A stretch of DNA of 64,000 bases from Branchiostoma floridae (taxonomy: Eukaryota > Chordata > Leptocardii > Amphioxiformes > Branchiostomatidae), in assembly GCF_000003815.2 (NCBI RefSeq), contig NC_049991.1:20324162-20388161 (forward strand), read 5' to 3'. The position numbers and the translations under genes were made by a program. Under the pieces are notes generated by a model that had not been told where the DNA came from, ran no database searches, and saw only the letters and a program-made list of their open reading frames with translations. Shown in pieces: positions 1-12,170 of this stretch. Within the stretch, counting starts at the first letter, position 1, and every line of letters starts with the position of its first letter.

Positions 1-1373
1 TTTGGTTGACTTTGCTGTAACGACTCGCAGTATTCTGCTGTCAGCTTGATGTCTTCTGTTGTGTCTGACATATTTTTGCGCAGTTAAACCAAGTAATGTA
101 TAGTCAAAATTGCACAAGAAGACCACTTTGGCGACCAATTAAGATAGTTGGTCACCATAGACAGGTTTCTTGATGCTTGTGGCAAACGTTATCTAAGGGA
201 CTACCAAAACGTGGTCATATTGGGCAAGCCATTCTTATGCAGAGGTGGTCTCTTGTACAGGTTTGACTATACGCAAAACAATAATTAGTACCCAGAAACT
301 TTGCTCAACGTTAAGTTTCAGACGAAATCCTGGTCCAAGTTAAATCGCTACATCAGTCCCTGTCAGGGAGTGACTAGGAAGTTTGTTTGCTATCCAAGAC
401 GATATTTTATTACCGGTACCAATACTTGCTACATTATGTCTTTCAGGAAGCTCAGAGAGTTTTACTTCAATTTACTCCACATTATTATTACCCTGTGGAA
501 ACTAATGTTGAGACTTGGTAGTTCTCGTTGTGGTTTTGTGAACATGAAAATTCCAGTGTTTACAAATTGTCATCTCTAACATATATTGATATTGGTTTGT
601 ACCATATGATGACTAGCTAATGTTGAATTTAACGTTATATCAATTCTTCCTATAGTCTTAACGACTAAGATGCAGCTATGGGGTTTTTAAAGTCATATTT
701 AAGATGGAAAGCTGAAATTGTATCTAAAGTAGCTCACTAGCATATTGTATGATGATTTTCAAAACTACTTTTTGACTTGTTTCATTTTCGCTTTGTATGA
801 TTGAACAAGACTGACGATCTACTATTGTATATTATTATAATTATTATCGTACTGAAAACTATATTTTGGTAGAAGTGAAAAGAATACTGCCTCCTTCACG
901 CACTAAAATCTGATGTTGACTATGTCCAAAGTGTAAATGTAAAATTTGTCGATTGTACATGGGAGCGTTAGACTTGCTGTGCTTTGGGCTCCTTTTTGTA
1001 ACTACGGACTGAGGTTCGCTTAAAACCCACACAGATTTAATTTATAATGATGACATCCTCTGATGCAGCGAATTTAGCTTACTCTGCAACGATCTGTTAT
1101 TAGACAGCTCAGTTTTAAAATCCTGTGACATGTACATGGCCTGATATTATGACTTGTGTGGTAGTTTTGGCGAGGTGCTTTTCTATTTTGGTAGCCGAGT
1201 GCAAGCTTTGTTGTGTATTTTTACCCAGTTGTCAGGAGCAGCAAGATTTGTTGTTATAAAGGTCGAAATTAAAAAAAAAAGCACCATGATGTTATCAATA
1301 AACTAACTTTGTGTGGACTATCATTACAACTTGTGTTTTTTTTTTGTCCTCTAGCACTTCACAAAGGTTGATA
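1..1373. other. Non-coding part of unit 1, no recognisable gene
   Basis: A short open frame at 301-579 (about 92 codons) recurs in the units but is cut differently in each by stops and indels, and resembles no family I recognise. A polyadenylation-type AATAAA occurs near 1298 on the plus strand, before the first MITE. It could in principle end a transcript coming from a preceding unit. The same description applies to the matching part of every unit. Confidence 0.5.
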
Positions 1374-1840
1374 CAGTAGAGGCCGCTTAATTGCACGGCC
1401 TATTTGCCAGTGAATTTCATGCAATTATCCGACTGGTGCAATAATGCAAAGTTATCCAGCTTGGACCACACCGGTTTGGGATTTTAGGATTCCGTGCAGT
1501 TAACAGAATTGTGCGTTAATCCGTTGTGCAATTAAGTGACTTCTACTGTACCTATGTTGAGTTCAGTTGTCACAGGTTGCAGCATCTGTTCTATATATTA
1601 AAGTGGTCACATTTAAATGGATCCATCTACGTATTTGTATAGGCGTTTGGTGGAATAGAAGAATTGACTACAGTAGAAGCCGGTTAATTGCACAACGGAT
1701 TAACACACACTTCTGTTAACAGCAAGGAATCCCAAACCGGTGCGGTCCAGCTAGATAATTTCGCATTATTGCACGAGCCGGATTATTGCATTGAATTTGC
1801 TGGCAAATAGGAAGTGCAATTAAGCGGCTCCTAGAGTAGT
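1374..1840. mobile_element. Pair of inverted pogo-like MITEs, unit 1
   Basis: Two related elements of about 170-175 bp lie in opposite orientation at 1374-1548 and 1671-1840. Their ends read CAGTAGARGCCGSTTAATTG, and the left element is flanked by TA on both sides (1372-1373 and 1549-1550). The length, the TA target and the CAG...TTAATTGCA ends fit the pogo/Tigger branch of Tc1/mariner. No transposase is present, so both are non-autonomous. The right end of the second copy is degraded (ctcctagagtagta). Confidence 0.75.
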
Positions 1841-1893
1841 ACTCTTTTTACATCATGCTTTTTGGAGACCTCGGGTGTTTTGCTTCCTTCTTC

Positions 1894-1926
1894 CTAGTCA
1901 GTCACCGTGTTGCTTGCGTGTGCGGC
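1894..1926 (-). pseudogene. Copied 3' coding end of the zinc-finger gene (unit 1; repeated in units 2-6)
   Basis: On the minus strand these 33 bases read AAHASNTVTD followed by TAG. These are exactly the last codons of the zinc-finger gene that ends at 36994. Homology to that gene stops at gtgcggc, after which the unit continues with unrelated taacacaagtgttg. The same fragment lies at the equivalent place in the other units (for example stops at 12225 and 17215). It cannot encode a finger by itself and is best read as a passenger of the duplication. Confidence 0.7.
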
Positions 1927-2649
1927 TAACACAAGTGTTGATATCACTACTGTGTAACCTTCTTGTCTGATTGATGTATTACTCCGCGAGTGGGCATCCT
2001 CAAATAGATCCGAGCCCAAAACTGAACGGCTGCATGGACGCATGTTTTTAGCGGTGAGAAATTCGGTTTTGGCCAGCCGAACTGATATCAAAAGTTCGAT
2101 TGGTGAAAGCTTGCTTGTAACTGAAGAAATCAGCAGGTACAGTTTGACAGCCGCGCGCTAGGTCGGAGGTACACAGTCCTGGGTTCTGAGTGGTGCGGTT
2201 GTACGCTAGCAAGGAAAAAGTGCCTTTTGCTGGGATTGACTAATTGTAGCTTGTAATTGCTATGAACAACAAACCTTTGGATTCTAGTCATTGGCAATTT
2301 TTTTTCTATTATATAGAGTAAATCTGCTCAACAGAGAATGAAAAATCTGCTGACATTTCATGTAGCTTCATTATAAAGGCGACCATGTAAAACAAGAATT
2401 ATAACCTAGAAGTCTATGGGAAGAAGAAACTCATCAATGAGACCTGAAATGAATATGAAAAATATTCATAAAAAAATCAACGATTTGCGCTGGAGCAAAA
2501 AATTGAAAAGGTTTTATAACCGGGCGCCAGCCCGCATTTTTTGGCTGCAGATTACTCCGTCTACCTATTTCCGTTAACATGGTAACGGACGAGTCTACAT
2601 TTCCAAGGGGCGTTATTATTGTTCTTTTTGTTGTATCGTACTCTACTAG

Positions 2650-2660
2650 ATATATAAGCC
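2650..2660 (+). promoter_or_regulatory. TATA-like box upstream of the epsin exon
   Basis: The motif gatatataagcc lies about 90 bases before the start of the open frame and is kept in the same place in most units (unit 6 has gatgtataagac instead). It could serve a transcript starting inside the unit, but the exon frame has no ATG until the MMGLDQG codons near 2936. It may be chance in an AT-rich intron. Confidence 0.25.
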
Positions 2661-2738
2661 ATTTGAAAGAGGACTAAGGTTCTATAGCTGTTTTTCTTGG
2701 TGTAAACTACTTCCAAGTTATTTTTTTGCTTCTCCGCC

Positions 2739-3350
2739 TTGTCCCGAACGCGGTCCCCGGCCATCAGCTGCAGTGCTCCTGTTAGCAGCACCTCCTTCGA
2801 CGCATTCGGAAACAGCAGCCAGACAGCGAGCAATGACCTAGACGGCTTCGATCTCCTGGGTTCCCGGTCAACGGGTGGCAGTGGCGACCTACTCGGGGGC
2901 GGCGTTTCCTCGCAGAACAACGTTGACGCGTTTAACATGATGGGGCTCGACCAGGGTTTACCCATGCAGCCGGGCGGCAAGCAGAAGACTCCGGAGACGT
3001 TCCTTGGCGAGAACTCGTCCCTGGTGAACCTGGATAACCTGATCAGCCAGCCCGCCGCCCCGCCACCCGTGCTACCGCCGCCGGCGCAACCGGCCGTGAC
3101 AAACCCCTTCCTCGGGATCGCGCCGCCCTCACAACCGCTCTCGCAACCGCCCCCGGCATCCAAGCCGGTCAGCAACCCATTCCAGGCTCAGATGGTCAGA
3201 CCGCCCACTATAAACCAGATGCGCTCGCCGCCCGGACCGCCCGTGCAACCGGGACTGGTAGGACTGGGCGGTGCGGACGGCCTCCCACAACCGCTCCTCC
3301 CCATGGGAACCACAGCACAACCGGCGCAGCCCACCAACCCCTTCTTATGA
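2739..3350 (+). CDS. Epsin carboxy-terminal exon, unit 1 (intact)
   Basis: Encodes the unstructured tail of an epsin, a clathrin-coat adaptor that binds EH-domain proteins such as Eps15 and intersectin through NPF motifs. Seen here: a DLDGFDLLG stretch, KTPETFLGENSSLVNLDNLI (the equivalent of the vertebrate KTPESFLGPNAALVDLDSLV region), then VTNPFLG, VSNPFQA and a terminal TNPFL just before the TGA, the layout of vertebrate epsin 1 and 2 ends. The frame has no ATG at its beginning. A pyrimidine-rich tract at about 2719-2740 and AG dinucleotides near 2771 and 2783 suggest a spliced last exon, and the exact start is unsure. No ENTH or UIM exon lies upstream in the window. Differences from the other units are mostly silent. 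Confidence 0.8.
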   Translation: MSRTRSPAISCSAPVSSTSFDAFGNSSQTASNDLDGFDLLGSRSTGGSGDLLGGGVSSQNNVDAFNMMGLDQGLPMQPGGKQKTPETFLGENSSLVNLDNLISQPAAPPPVLPPPAQPAVTNPFLGIAPPSQPLSQPPPASKPVSNPFQAQMVRPPTINQMRSPPGPPVQPGLVGLGGADGLPQPLLPMGTTAQPAQPTNPFL

Positions 3351-4733
3351 AACTGTGACTACACTAGCGCTAGCTGTATAAGTGTGCATGGAAGAGGTAC
3401 AAGGTGGTAATTCCGCTCAGCCAAAAAAGGCTCGCAGAAAAATGCGAGGGTGTCGAAACATTTTAAGAGGGGGGGATGCTAGCAAAATGTGACCGCAAAA
3501 AAAACGTCCCTATCATTTCACGTGATCAACTTTCAACTTGTAGGGTCAGACGTTGGCAATTGTACACTAAAGATTTGTAGAAGTGTGAATTGTAGAAAAG
3601 TATGACATAGCCCAGCGTTTCTAGGGGAAAGGTCTGTCAGCTAGTAGAAGTGAATGAAGCATAAGATGTAGACAAGCCCTTGGTATTCTGTGCCCCCTGC
3701 ACATGCGCTGTGTGTTTGTAAATATCTATCGTACAGTTTGGGTCTCGGATGCCGACACGAGAGCTATGGTTCTTGTACTGAGATAGTGTGCTTTGCTTTC
3801 GAGTCTCAAGCCACGATGTTACCGTACCAGTCGACTCCATTTTTGTAAGAAAAGGCGTGAGAAAATGCGACTACAAATGATATCGCAGTCAGTGTGTTTC
3901 AACTACAAAGTGTGTTTCAACAGTTTTGGATGACATACTTTTAGTCTGGACTCGGACAACTCGATTCCGAGACTTAGGGAAGATGAAGGGAAGTGAAACA
4001 CACCATTATGCAGATGGTAGGAATAATGCTTCTAAATTCACAGAGTCTGATGCTATCTGGATATTTTGAAATATGGTTTCGTAGTACATGTAAATTGACA
4101 ATCAGGCTGTGCTAAGTTTGCACAATGCCAGGTGCTTTTAATTCTCATCTTCTCAGTCGCTCCTTGCAGAAATGGACGCACTTTTCCAGCTGATATGTTT
4201 TTTCCAAAATCTTATGCAGCAAACATGTTTCGATGGTTTCTTCTTGCTTGATCTTTTCCATGTTGAGGATACCAACTTTCTGTGTCAATGAGAGGGGGCA
4301 GAATATTTTTGATCACAAGCAATGTTTTACAGGATAATACATAGTTGTAAACTTCTTTTCACAACACTGTTTTACAAACACTCAAAGTACAAATCTTCAG
4401 CAATTGAATCAAGCAGTATGGAAAAACAATGTTTTTTCAATAGCATTTTTACTTGTTTTAACTGTTTTCAGAACAGGCATCAGACAGACTGAATTATATG
4501 TTTTAGCATGTAAGATGTAATATGAAAACTTAAATATTTAACAAAATGTACAAGTCTGCTCATATATCATAACACCCTCACGGCATACCATTTCTTCATA
4601 ACTTGAATGGTGCAAGCTGAAGACTGCTGCAAAAACTGTTTGGACACATTCTAAAGTAGACCCACAAGAAAGGGTGGTAAGCTGACTTGTCTTACTGGAG
4701 ACTCTGCTGTAACTTCCCAGCGAGACTTGATCA
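3351..4733 (+). other. 3' flank of the epsin exon, unit 1
   Basis: Probable 3' untranslated region followed by spacer. It contains a G-rich tract near 3468-3475 and an A tract near 3499. A 67-codon open frame on the minus strand (3637-3840) recurs in units 1-6, but its differences between units are mostly amino-acid changing, so coding is not supported. No other gene seen. The same layout recurs after each epsin exon. Confidence 0.5.
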
Positions 4734-4996
4734 TCTGACGTGTCTTCTTACCAGTTGTCTTTACTGAACTCGAGTCTGACAGGAGACTTGTTTGACTCTG
4801 TCGTCTCTATCTTTACATTTGTCTTAACTCAAGTCTGTCTCGTCCAACTGGAAACTTGGTAGACTTGTACATTTCATCTTTCCAGTTGTTTTTACTGAAC
4901 TCAAGTCTGAGTCGTCTGACTGGAGACTTTGTCAACTGTGACATTTCTTCTTTACAGTTGTCTCGACTGAATTCGAGTCCAACTCTGACTGAAAAA
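4734..4996. repeat. Unit-end minisatellite (about 65-75 bp period)
   Basis: About four degenerate copies of a stretch containing gttgtctttactgaactc, caagtctg and tctgactggagactt occur back to back at the end of the unit. The same block ends unit 2 (about 10066-10329), unit 3 (15058-15320), unit 4 (20075-20337), unit 5 (about 29690-29940) and unit 6 (about 34868-35133). It marks the junction between units. Confidence 0.7.
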
Positions 4997-6353
4997 TTTG
5001 GTTGACTCTGCTGTAACGACTAGCAGTATTCTGCTGTCAGCTTGATGTCTTCTGTTGTGTCTGACGTATTTTTGCGCAGTTAAACCAAATAATGCAGAGT
5101 CAAAATTGCACAAGAAGACCACTTTGGCGACCAATTAAGATAGTTGGTCACCATAGACAGGTTTCTTAATGCTTGTGGCAAACGTTATCTAAGGGACTAC
5201 CAAAACGTGTTCATATTGGGCAAGCCGTTCTTATGCAGAGGTGGTCTCTTGTACAGGTTTGACTATACGCAAAACAATAGTTGCCCAGAAACTTTGCTCA
5301 ACGTTACGTTTCAGACGAAATCCTGGTCCATGTCAAATTGCTACATAAGTCCATGTTAGGGAGTGACTCGGAAGTTCTTTTGCTATCCAAGACGATATTT
5401 TATTACCGGTACCAATACTTGCTACATTATGTCTTTCAGGAAGCTCAGAGAGTTTTACTTCAATTTAATCCACATTATTATTACCCTGCGGAAACTAATG
5501 TTGAGACTTGGTAGTTTTCGTTGTGGTTTTGTGAACATGAAAATTCCAGTGTTTGCAAATTGTCATCTCTAACATATATTGATATTGGTTTGTACCATAT
5601 GATGACTAGCTAATGTTGAATTTAACGTTATATCAATTCTTCCTATAGTCTTAGCGACTAAGATGCAGCTATGGGGTTTTTAAAGTCATATTTAAGATGG
5701 AAAGCTGAAATTGTATCTAAAGTAGCTCACTAGCATATTGTATGATGATTTTCAAAACTACTTTTTGACTTGTTTCATTTTCACTTTGTATGATTGAACA
5801 AGACTGACGATCTACTATTGTATATTATTATAATTATTATCGTACTGAAAACTATATTTTGGTAGAAGTAAAAAGAATACTGCCTCCTTCACGCACTAAA
5901 ATCTGATGTTGACTATCTCAAAAGTGTAAATGTAAAATTTGTCGATTGTACATGGGAGCGTTAGACTTGCTGTGCTTTGGGCTCCTTTTTGTAACTACGG
6001 ACTGAGGTTCACTTAAAACCCACACAGATTTAATTTATAATGATGACATCCTCTGATGCAAATAACTTGTTCTGCAATGATCAATGATCTGTTGTTAGAC
6101 AGGTCAGTTTTAAAATCCCGTGACATGTACATGGCCTGATATTATGACTTGTGTGGTAGTTTTGGCAATGGGCTTTTCTATTTTGGTAGCCGAGTGCAAG
6201 CTTTGTTGTGTATTTTTACCCAGTTGTCAGGAGCAGCAAGATTTGTTGTTATAAAGGTCGAAATTAAAAAAAATAAGCACCATGATGTTATCAATAAACT
6301 AACTTTGTGTGGACTATCATTATAAGTTGTGTTTTTTTTTGTCCTCTAGCGCT

Positions 6354-6804
6354 ATATTGCACAGCCTATTTGCCAGTGAATTTCATGCAATTATCCGACT
6401 GGTGCAATAATGCAAAGTTATCAAGCTGGACCGCACCGGTTTGGGATTTTAGGATTCTGTGCAGTTAACAGAAGTGTGCGTTAATCCGTTGTGCAATTAA
6501 GTGACTTCTACTGTACCTATGTTGAGTTCAGTTGTCACAGGTTGCAGCATCTGTTCTATATATTAAAGTGGTCACATTTAAATGGATCCATCTACGTATT
6601 TGGATAGGCGTTTGGTGGAATAGAAGAATCGCCTACAGTAGAAGCCGGTTAATTGCACAACGGATTAACACACACTTCTGTTAACTGCACGGAATCCCAA
6701 ACCGATGCGGTCCAGCTAGATAATTTCGCATTATTGCACGAGCCGGATAATTGCATGGAATTTGCATGCAAATAGGAAGTGCAATTAAGCGGCTCCTAGA
6801 GTAG
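6354..6804. mobile_element. Pogo-like MITE pair, unit 2
   Basis: Homologous to the pair at 1374-1840. The left member (to 6513) lacks its outer terminal repeat, so the immobile pair is travelling with the array unit. The right member starts at 6636. Confidence 0.7.
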
Positions 6805-7749
6805 TACTCTTTTTACATCATGCTTTTTGGAGACCTCGGGTGTTTTGCTTCCTTCTTCCTAGTCAGTCACCGTGTTGCTTGCGTGTGCGGCTAACACAAG
6901 TGTTGATATCACTACTGTGTAACCTTCTTGTCTGATTGATGTATTAGTCCGCGAGTGGGCATCCTCAAATAGATCCTAGCCAAAAACTGAACGGCTGCAC
7001 GGACGCATGTTTTTAGCGGTGAGAAATTCGGTTTTGGCCAGCCGAACTGATATCAAAAGTTAGATTGGTGAAAGCTTGCTTGTAACTGAAGAAATCAGCA
7101 GGTAAAGTTTGACAGCCGCGCGCTAGGTCGGAGGTACACAGTCCTGGGTTCTGAGTGGTGCGGTTGTACGCTAGCAAGGAAAAAGTGCCTTTTGCTGGGA
7201 TTGACTAATTGTAGCTTGTAATTGCTATTAACAACAAACCTATGGATTCTAGTCATTGGTAATTTTTTTCTATTATATAGAGTAAATCTGCTCAACAGAG
7301 AATGAAAAATCTGCTGACATTTCATGTAGCTTCATTATAAAGGCGACCATGTAAAACACGAATTATAACCTAGAAGTCTATGGGAAGAAGAAACTCATCA
7401 ATGAGACCTTAAATGAATATGAAAAATATTCATAAAAAAATCAACGATTTGCGCTGGAGCAAAAAATTGAAAAGGTTTTATAACCGGGAGCCAGCCCGCA
7501 TTTTTTGGCTGCAGATTACTCCGTCTACCTATTTCCGTTAACATGGTAACGGACGAGTCTACATTTCCAAGGGGCGTAATTATTGTTATTTTTCTTGTAT
7601 CGTACTCTACTAGATATATAAGCCATTTGAAAGAGGACTAAGGTTCTAAAGCTGTTTTTCTTGGTGTAAAGTACTTCCAAGTTATTTTTTTCCTTCTCCG
7701 CCTTGTCCCGAACGCGGCGCGGTCCCCGGCCATCAGCAGCAGTGCTCCT

Positions 7750-8676
7750 GTGAGCAGCACCTCCTTCGACGCATTCGGAAACAGCAGCCAGACGGCGAGC
7801 AACGACCTAGACGGCTTCGATCTCCTGGGATCGCGGTCCACGGGTGGTAGTGGTGACCTACTCGGGGGTGGCGTTTCCTCGCAGAACAACGTTGGCGCGT
7901 TTAACAGTCAGTCAGTCAGTCAGTCAAGTTTATTGCACAACGATTGTATCAGGTACAATGTATGGCAAGTAACATGTATAACTAGCAACTACGAACTATC
8001 TACATGAGTATACTAATCTAACATAATAGAAAATAAGGCGGCATAGTGTATTTTACATTGTTAAAGCACGACTTCTCTTTTGCATAGCATTATATATATA
8101 TTGGCCTAGGTGGACAGATATGGAGTCGGGACATGATAGTATTACATTGAATATTTCTCTACTTGTATTAGGTAGTGTTGTTCTGTTGTTACACATGGTC
8201 AATAACTTTTTCCTTTCTTCATCATAACAAGGGCATATCATCAGGAAATGGTATTCATCTTCAATACTGTCTTTGCAGATGGGACACATTCTCTTTTCGG
8301 ATGGTATATTTTTGTGACGACCCTTTTCAATTTCTAAACAATGTCCCTGGTGAACCTGGACAACCTGATCAGCCAGCCCGCCGCCCCGCCACCCGTGCTA
8401 CCGCCGCCGGCGCAACCAGCCGTCACGAACCCCTTCCTCGGGATCGCGCCGCCCTCACAACCGCTCTCGCAACCGCCCCCGGCAGCCAAGCCGGTCAGCA
8501 ACCCATTCCAGGCTCAGATGGTCAGACCGCCCACTATAAACCAGATGCGCTCGCCGCCCGGACCGCCCGTGCAGCCGGGACTGGTAGGACTGGGCGGTGC
8601 GGACGGCCTCCCACAACCGCTCCTCCCCATGGGAACCACAGCACAGCCGGCGCAGCCCACCAACCCCTTCTTATGA
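7750..8676 (+). pseudogene. Epsin carboxy-terminal exon, unit 2 (split by a LINE fragment)
   Basis: The first part (7750-7905) codes SSTSFDAFGNSS through NNVGAFN. The last part (8343-8676) codes SLVNLDNLIS through the three NPF motifs and stop. Between them a minus-strand LINE fragment replaces about 80 bases that elsewhere code MMGLDQG to GENS. The plus-strand frame runs into a stop inside the insert, so the exon cannot make the full tail. The 3' part keeps its open frame. The breakpoints are the same as in unit 5. Confidence 0.8.
7906..8342 (-). mobile_element. 5'-truncated LINE fragment in unit 2
   Basis: On the minus strand it codes CLEIEKGRHKNIPSEK, then MCPICKDSIEDEYHF and CPCYDEERKKL, the cysteine-histidine knuckle common at the carboxy end of non-LTR retrotransposon polyproteins. 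A 3' untranslated part and a 3' end made of gact repeats (7906-7925) follow. Only about the last 95 residues are present, a typical 5' truncation. About 80 bases of target were lost on insertion instead of being duplicated. Confidence 0.75.
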
Positions 8677-11600
8677 AACTGTGACTACGCTAGCGCTAGC
8701 TGTATAAGTGTGCATGGAAGAGGTACAAGGTGGTAATTCCGCTCAGCCAAAAACGCTCGCAGAAAAATGCGAGGGTGTTGAAACATTTTAAGAGGGGGGG
8801 AGGGGGATGCTAGCAAAATGTGACCGCAACAAAAACGTCCCAATCATTTCGCGTGATCAACTTTCAACTAGTAGGGTAAGACGTCGGCAATTGTACACTA
8901 AAGATTTGTAGAAGTGTGAATCGTAGAAAAAGTATGACATAGCCCAGCGTTTCTAGAGGAAAGGTCTGTCAGCTAGTAGAAGTGAATGAAGCATAAGATG
9001 TAGACAAGCCCTTGGTATTCTGTGCCCCCAGCACATGCGCTGTGTGTTTGTAAATATCTATCGTACAGTTTGGGTCTCGGATGCTGAAATGAGAGCTATG
9101 GTTCTTGTACTGAGATAGTGTGCTTTGCTTTCGAGTCTCAACCCACGATGTTACCGTACCAGTCGACTCCATTTTTGTAAGAAAAGGCGTGAGAAAATGC
9201 GACTACAAATGATATCACAGTCAGTGTGTTTCAACTACAAAGTGTGTTTCAACAGTTTTGAATGACATACTTTTAGTCTGGACTTGGACAACTCCATTCC
9301 GAGACTTAGGGAAGATGAAGGGAAGTGAAACACACCATTATGCAGATGGTAGGAATAATGCTTCTAAATTCACAGAGTCTGATGCTAACTGGATATTTTG
9401 AAATATGGTTTCGTAGTACATGTAAATTGACAATCAGGCTGTCCTAAGTTTGCACAATGCCAGGTGCTTTTAATTCTCATCTTCTCAGTCACTCCTTGCA
9501 GAAATGGACGCACTTTTCCAGCTGATATGTTTTTTTCTCCAAAATCTTGTGCAGCGAACATGTTTCAATGGTTTCTTCTTGCTTGATCTTTTCCATGTTG
9601 AGGATACCAACTTTCTGTGTCAGTGAGAGGGGACAGAATATTTTTGATCACAAGCAATGTTTTACAGGATAATACATAGTTGTAAACTTCTTTTCACAAC
9701 ACTGTTTTACAAACACTCAAAGTACAAATCTTCAGCACTTGAATCAAGCAGTATGGAAAAACAATGTTTGTTCAACAGCATTTTTACTTGTTTTAACTGT
9801 CAGAACAGGCATCAGACAGACTGAATTATATGTTTTACCATGTATGATGTAATATGAAAACTTAAATATTTAACAAAATGTACAAGTCTGCTCATATGTT
9901 ATAACACCCTCACGGCATACCATTTCTTCATAACTTAAATGGTGCAAGCTGAAGACTGCTGCAAAATCTGTTTGGACACATTCTAAAGTAGAGCCACAAG
10001 AAAGTGTTGTAAGCTGACTTGTCTTACTGGAGACTCTGCTGTAACTTCCCAGCGAGACTTGATCATCTGACGTGTCTTCTTACCAGTATTTCTTTACTGA
10101 ACTCGAGTCTGACAGGAGACTTGTTTGACTCTGTCGTTTCTATCTTTACATTTGTCTTAACTCAAGTCTGTCTCGTCCAACTGGAAACTTGGTAGACTTG
10201 TACCTTTCTTCTTTCCAGTTGTTTTTACTGAACTCAAGTCTGAGTCGTCTGACTGGAGACTTTGTCAACTGTGACATTTCTTCTTTACAGTTGTCTCGAC
10301 TGAACTCAAGTCCAACTCTGACTGAAAAATTTGGTTGACTCTGCTATAACGACTCGCAGTATTCTGCTGTCAGCTTGATGTCTTCTGTTGTGTCTGACGT
10401 ATTTTTGCGCAGTTAAACCAAATAATGCAGAGTCAAAATTGCACAAGAAGACCACTTTGGCGACCAATTAAGATAGTTGGTCACCATAGACAGGTTTCTT
10501 AATGCTTGTGGCAAACGTTATCTAAGGGACTACCAAAACGTGTTCATATTAGGCAAGCCGTTCTTATGCAGAGGTGGTCTCTTGTACAGGTTTGACTATA
10601 TGCAAAACAATAATTAGTACCCAGAAAGTTTGCTCAATGTTAAGTTTCAGACGAAATCCTGGTCCAAGTTAAATCGCTACATCAGTCCCTGTCAGGGAGT
10701 GACTCGGAAGTTGTTTTGCTATCCAAGACGATATTTTATTACCGGTACCAATACTTGCTACATTATGTCTTTCAGGAAGCTCAGAGAGTTTTACTTCAAT
10801 TTACTCCACATTATTATTACCCTGTGGAAACTAATGTTGAGACTTGGTAGTTTTCGTTGTGGTTTTGTGAACATGAAGATTCCAGTGTTTGCAAATTGTC
10901 ATCTCTAACATATATTGATATTGGTTTGTACCATATGATGACTAGCTAATGTTGAATTTAACGTTATATCAATTCTTCCTATAGTCTTAACGACTAAGAT
11001 GCAGCTATGGGGTTTTTAAAGTCATATTTAAGATGGAAAGCTGAAATTGTATCTAAAGTAGCTCAATAGCATATTGTATGATGATTTTCAAAACTACTTT
11101 TTGACTTGTTTCATTTTCACTTTGTATGATTGAACAAGACTGACGATCTACTTTATTGTATATCATTATAATTATTATCGTACTGAAAACCATATTTTGG
11201 TAGAAGTAAAAAGAATACTGCCTCCTTCACGCACTAAAATCTGATGTTGACTATGTCAAAAGTGTAAATGTAAAATTTGTCGATTGTACATGGGAGCGTT
11301 AGACTTGCTGTGCTTTGGGCTCCTTTTTGTAACTACGGACTGAGGTTCGCTTAAAACCCACACAGATTTAATTTATGATGATGACATCCTCTGATGCAAA
11401 TAACATGTTCTGCAATGATCAATGATCTGTTATTAGACAGCTCAGTTTTAAAATCCTGTGACATGTACATGGCCTAATATTATGACTTGTGTGGTAGTTT
11501 TGGCAAGGGGCTTTTCTATTTTGGTAGCCGAGTGCAAGCTTTGTTGTGTATTTTTACCCAGTTGTCAGGAGCAGCAAGATTTGTTGTTATAAAGGTCGAA

Positions 11601-11707
11601 ATTAAAAAAATAAGCACCATGATGTTATCAATAAACTAACTTTGTGTGGACTATCATTACAACTTGTGTTTTTTTTTTTGTCCGCTACCACTTCACAAAG
11701 GTTGATA

Positions 11708-12170
11708 CAGTAGAGGTCGCTTTATTGCACAGCCTATTTGCCAGTGAATTTCATGCAATTATCCGACTGGTGCAATAATGCAAAGTTATCAAGCTGGACC
11801 GCATCGGTTTGGGATTTTAGGATTCTGTGCAGTTAACAGAAGTGTGCGTTAATCCGTTGTGCAATTAAGTGACTTCTACTGTACCTATGTTGAGTTGTCG
11901 TCACAGGTTGCAGCATCTGTTCTATATATTAAAGTGGTCACATTTCAATGGACCCTTAAAGGTATTTGGATTGGCGTTTGGTGGAATAGAAGAATTGACT
12001 ACAGTAGAAGCCGGTTAATTGCACAACGGATTAACACACACTTCTGTTAACTGCACGGAATCCCAAACCCGTGCGGTCCAGCTAGATAATTTCGCATAAT
12101 TGCACGAGCCGGATAATTGCATGGAATTTGCTGGCAAATAGGAAGTGCAATTAAGCGGCTCCTAGAGTAG
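11708..12170. mobile_element. Pogo-like MITE pair, unit 3
   Basis: Members at 11708-11881 and 12002-12170 in opposite orientation. TA flanks the outer end of the left copy and the start of the right copy. Confidence 0.7.

Larger units (their letters stand above)
1..4996 (+). repeat. Tandem array unit 1 (about 5.0 kb)
   Basis: First unit visible of a direct tandem array. Its start motif, tttggttgac followed by a gactcgcagtattctgctg-like stretch, recurs near 4997, 10330, 15321, 20338 and 35134, with a degraded start at 29950. Order of parts: about 1.3 kb without a recognisable gene, a pogo-like MITE pair at 1374-1840, a zinc-finger tail fragment at 1894-1926, an intron-like stretch, the epsin terminal exon (to 3350), 3' flank, and a minisatellite at 4734-4996. 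The window opens at the motif, so whether another unit lies to the left cannot be seen. Confidence 0.9.
4997..10329 (+). repeat. Tandem array unit 2 (about 5.3 kb, LINE-interrupted)
   Basis: Same order of parts as unit 1, co-linear over its whole length. The extra length comes from a LINE fragment at 7906-8342 that replaces about 80 bases of the epsin exon. The left MITE of the pair has lost its outer end (about 6354). The first kilobase is nearly identical to the start of unit 5 (20338 onward). Confidence 0.9.

Noticed and set aside
301..579. 92-codon open frame recurring near the start of each unit (142 codons in unit 7)
   Set aside because: It is broken at different places in different units by stops and small indels and shows no recognisable motifs. 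Repetition alone explains its recurrence.
3637..3840. 67-codon minus-strand open frame present in six units
   Set aside because: Differences between units are mainly residue-changing (L/V, T/I, R/H, V/F, Q/L), unlike the epsin exon. No splice or start context supports it.
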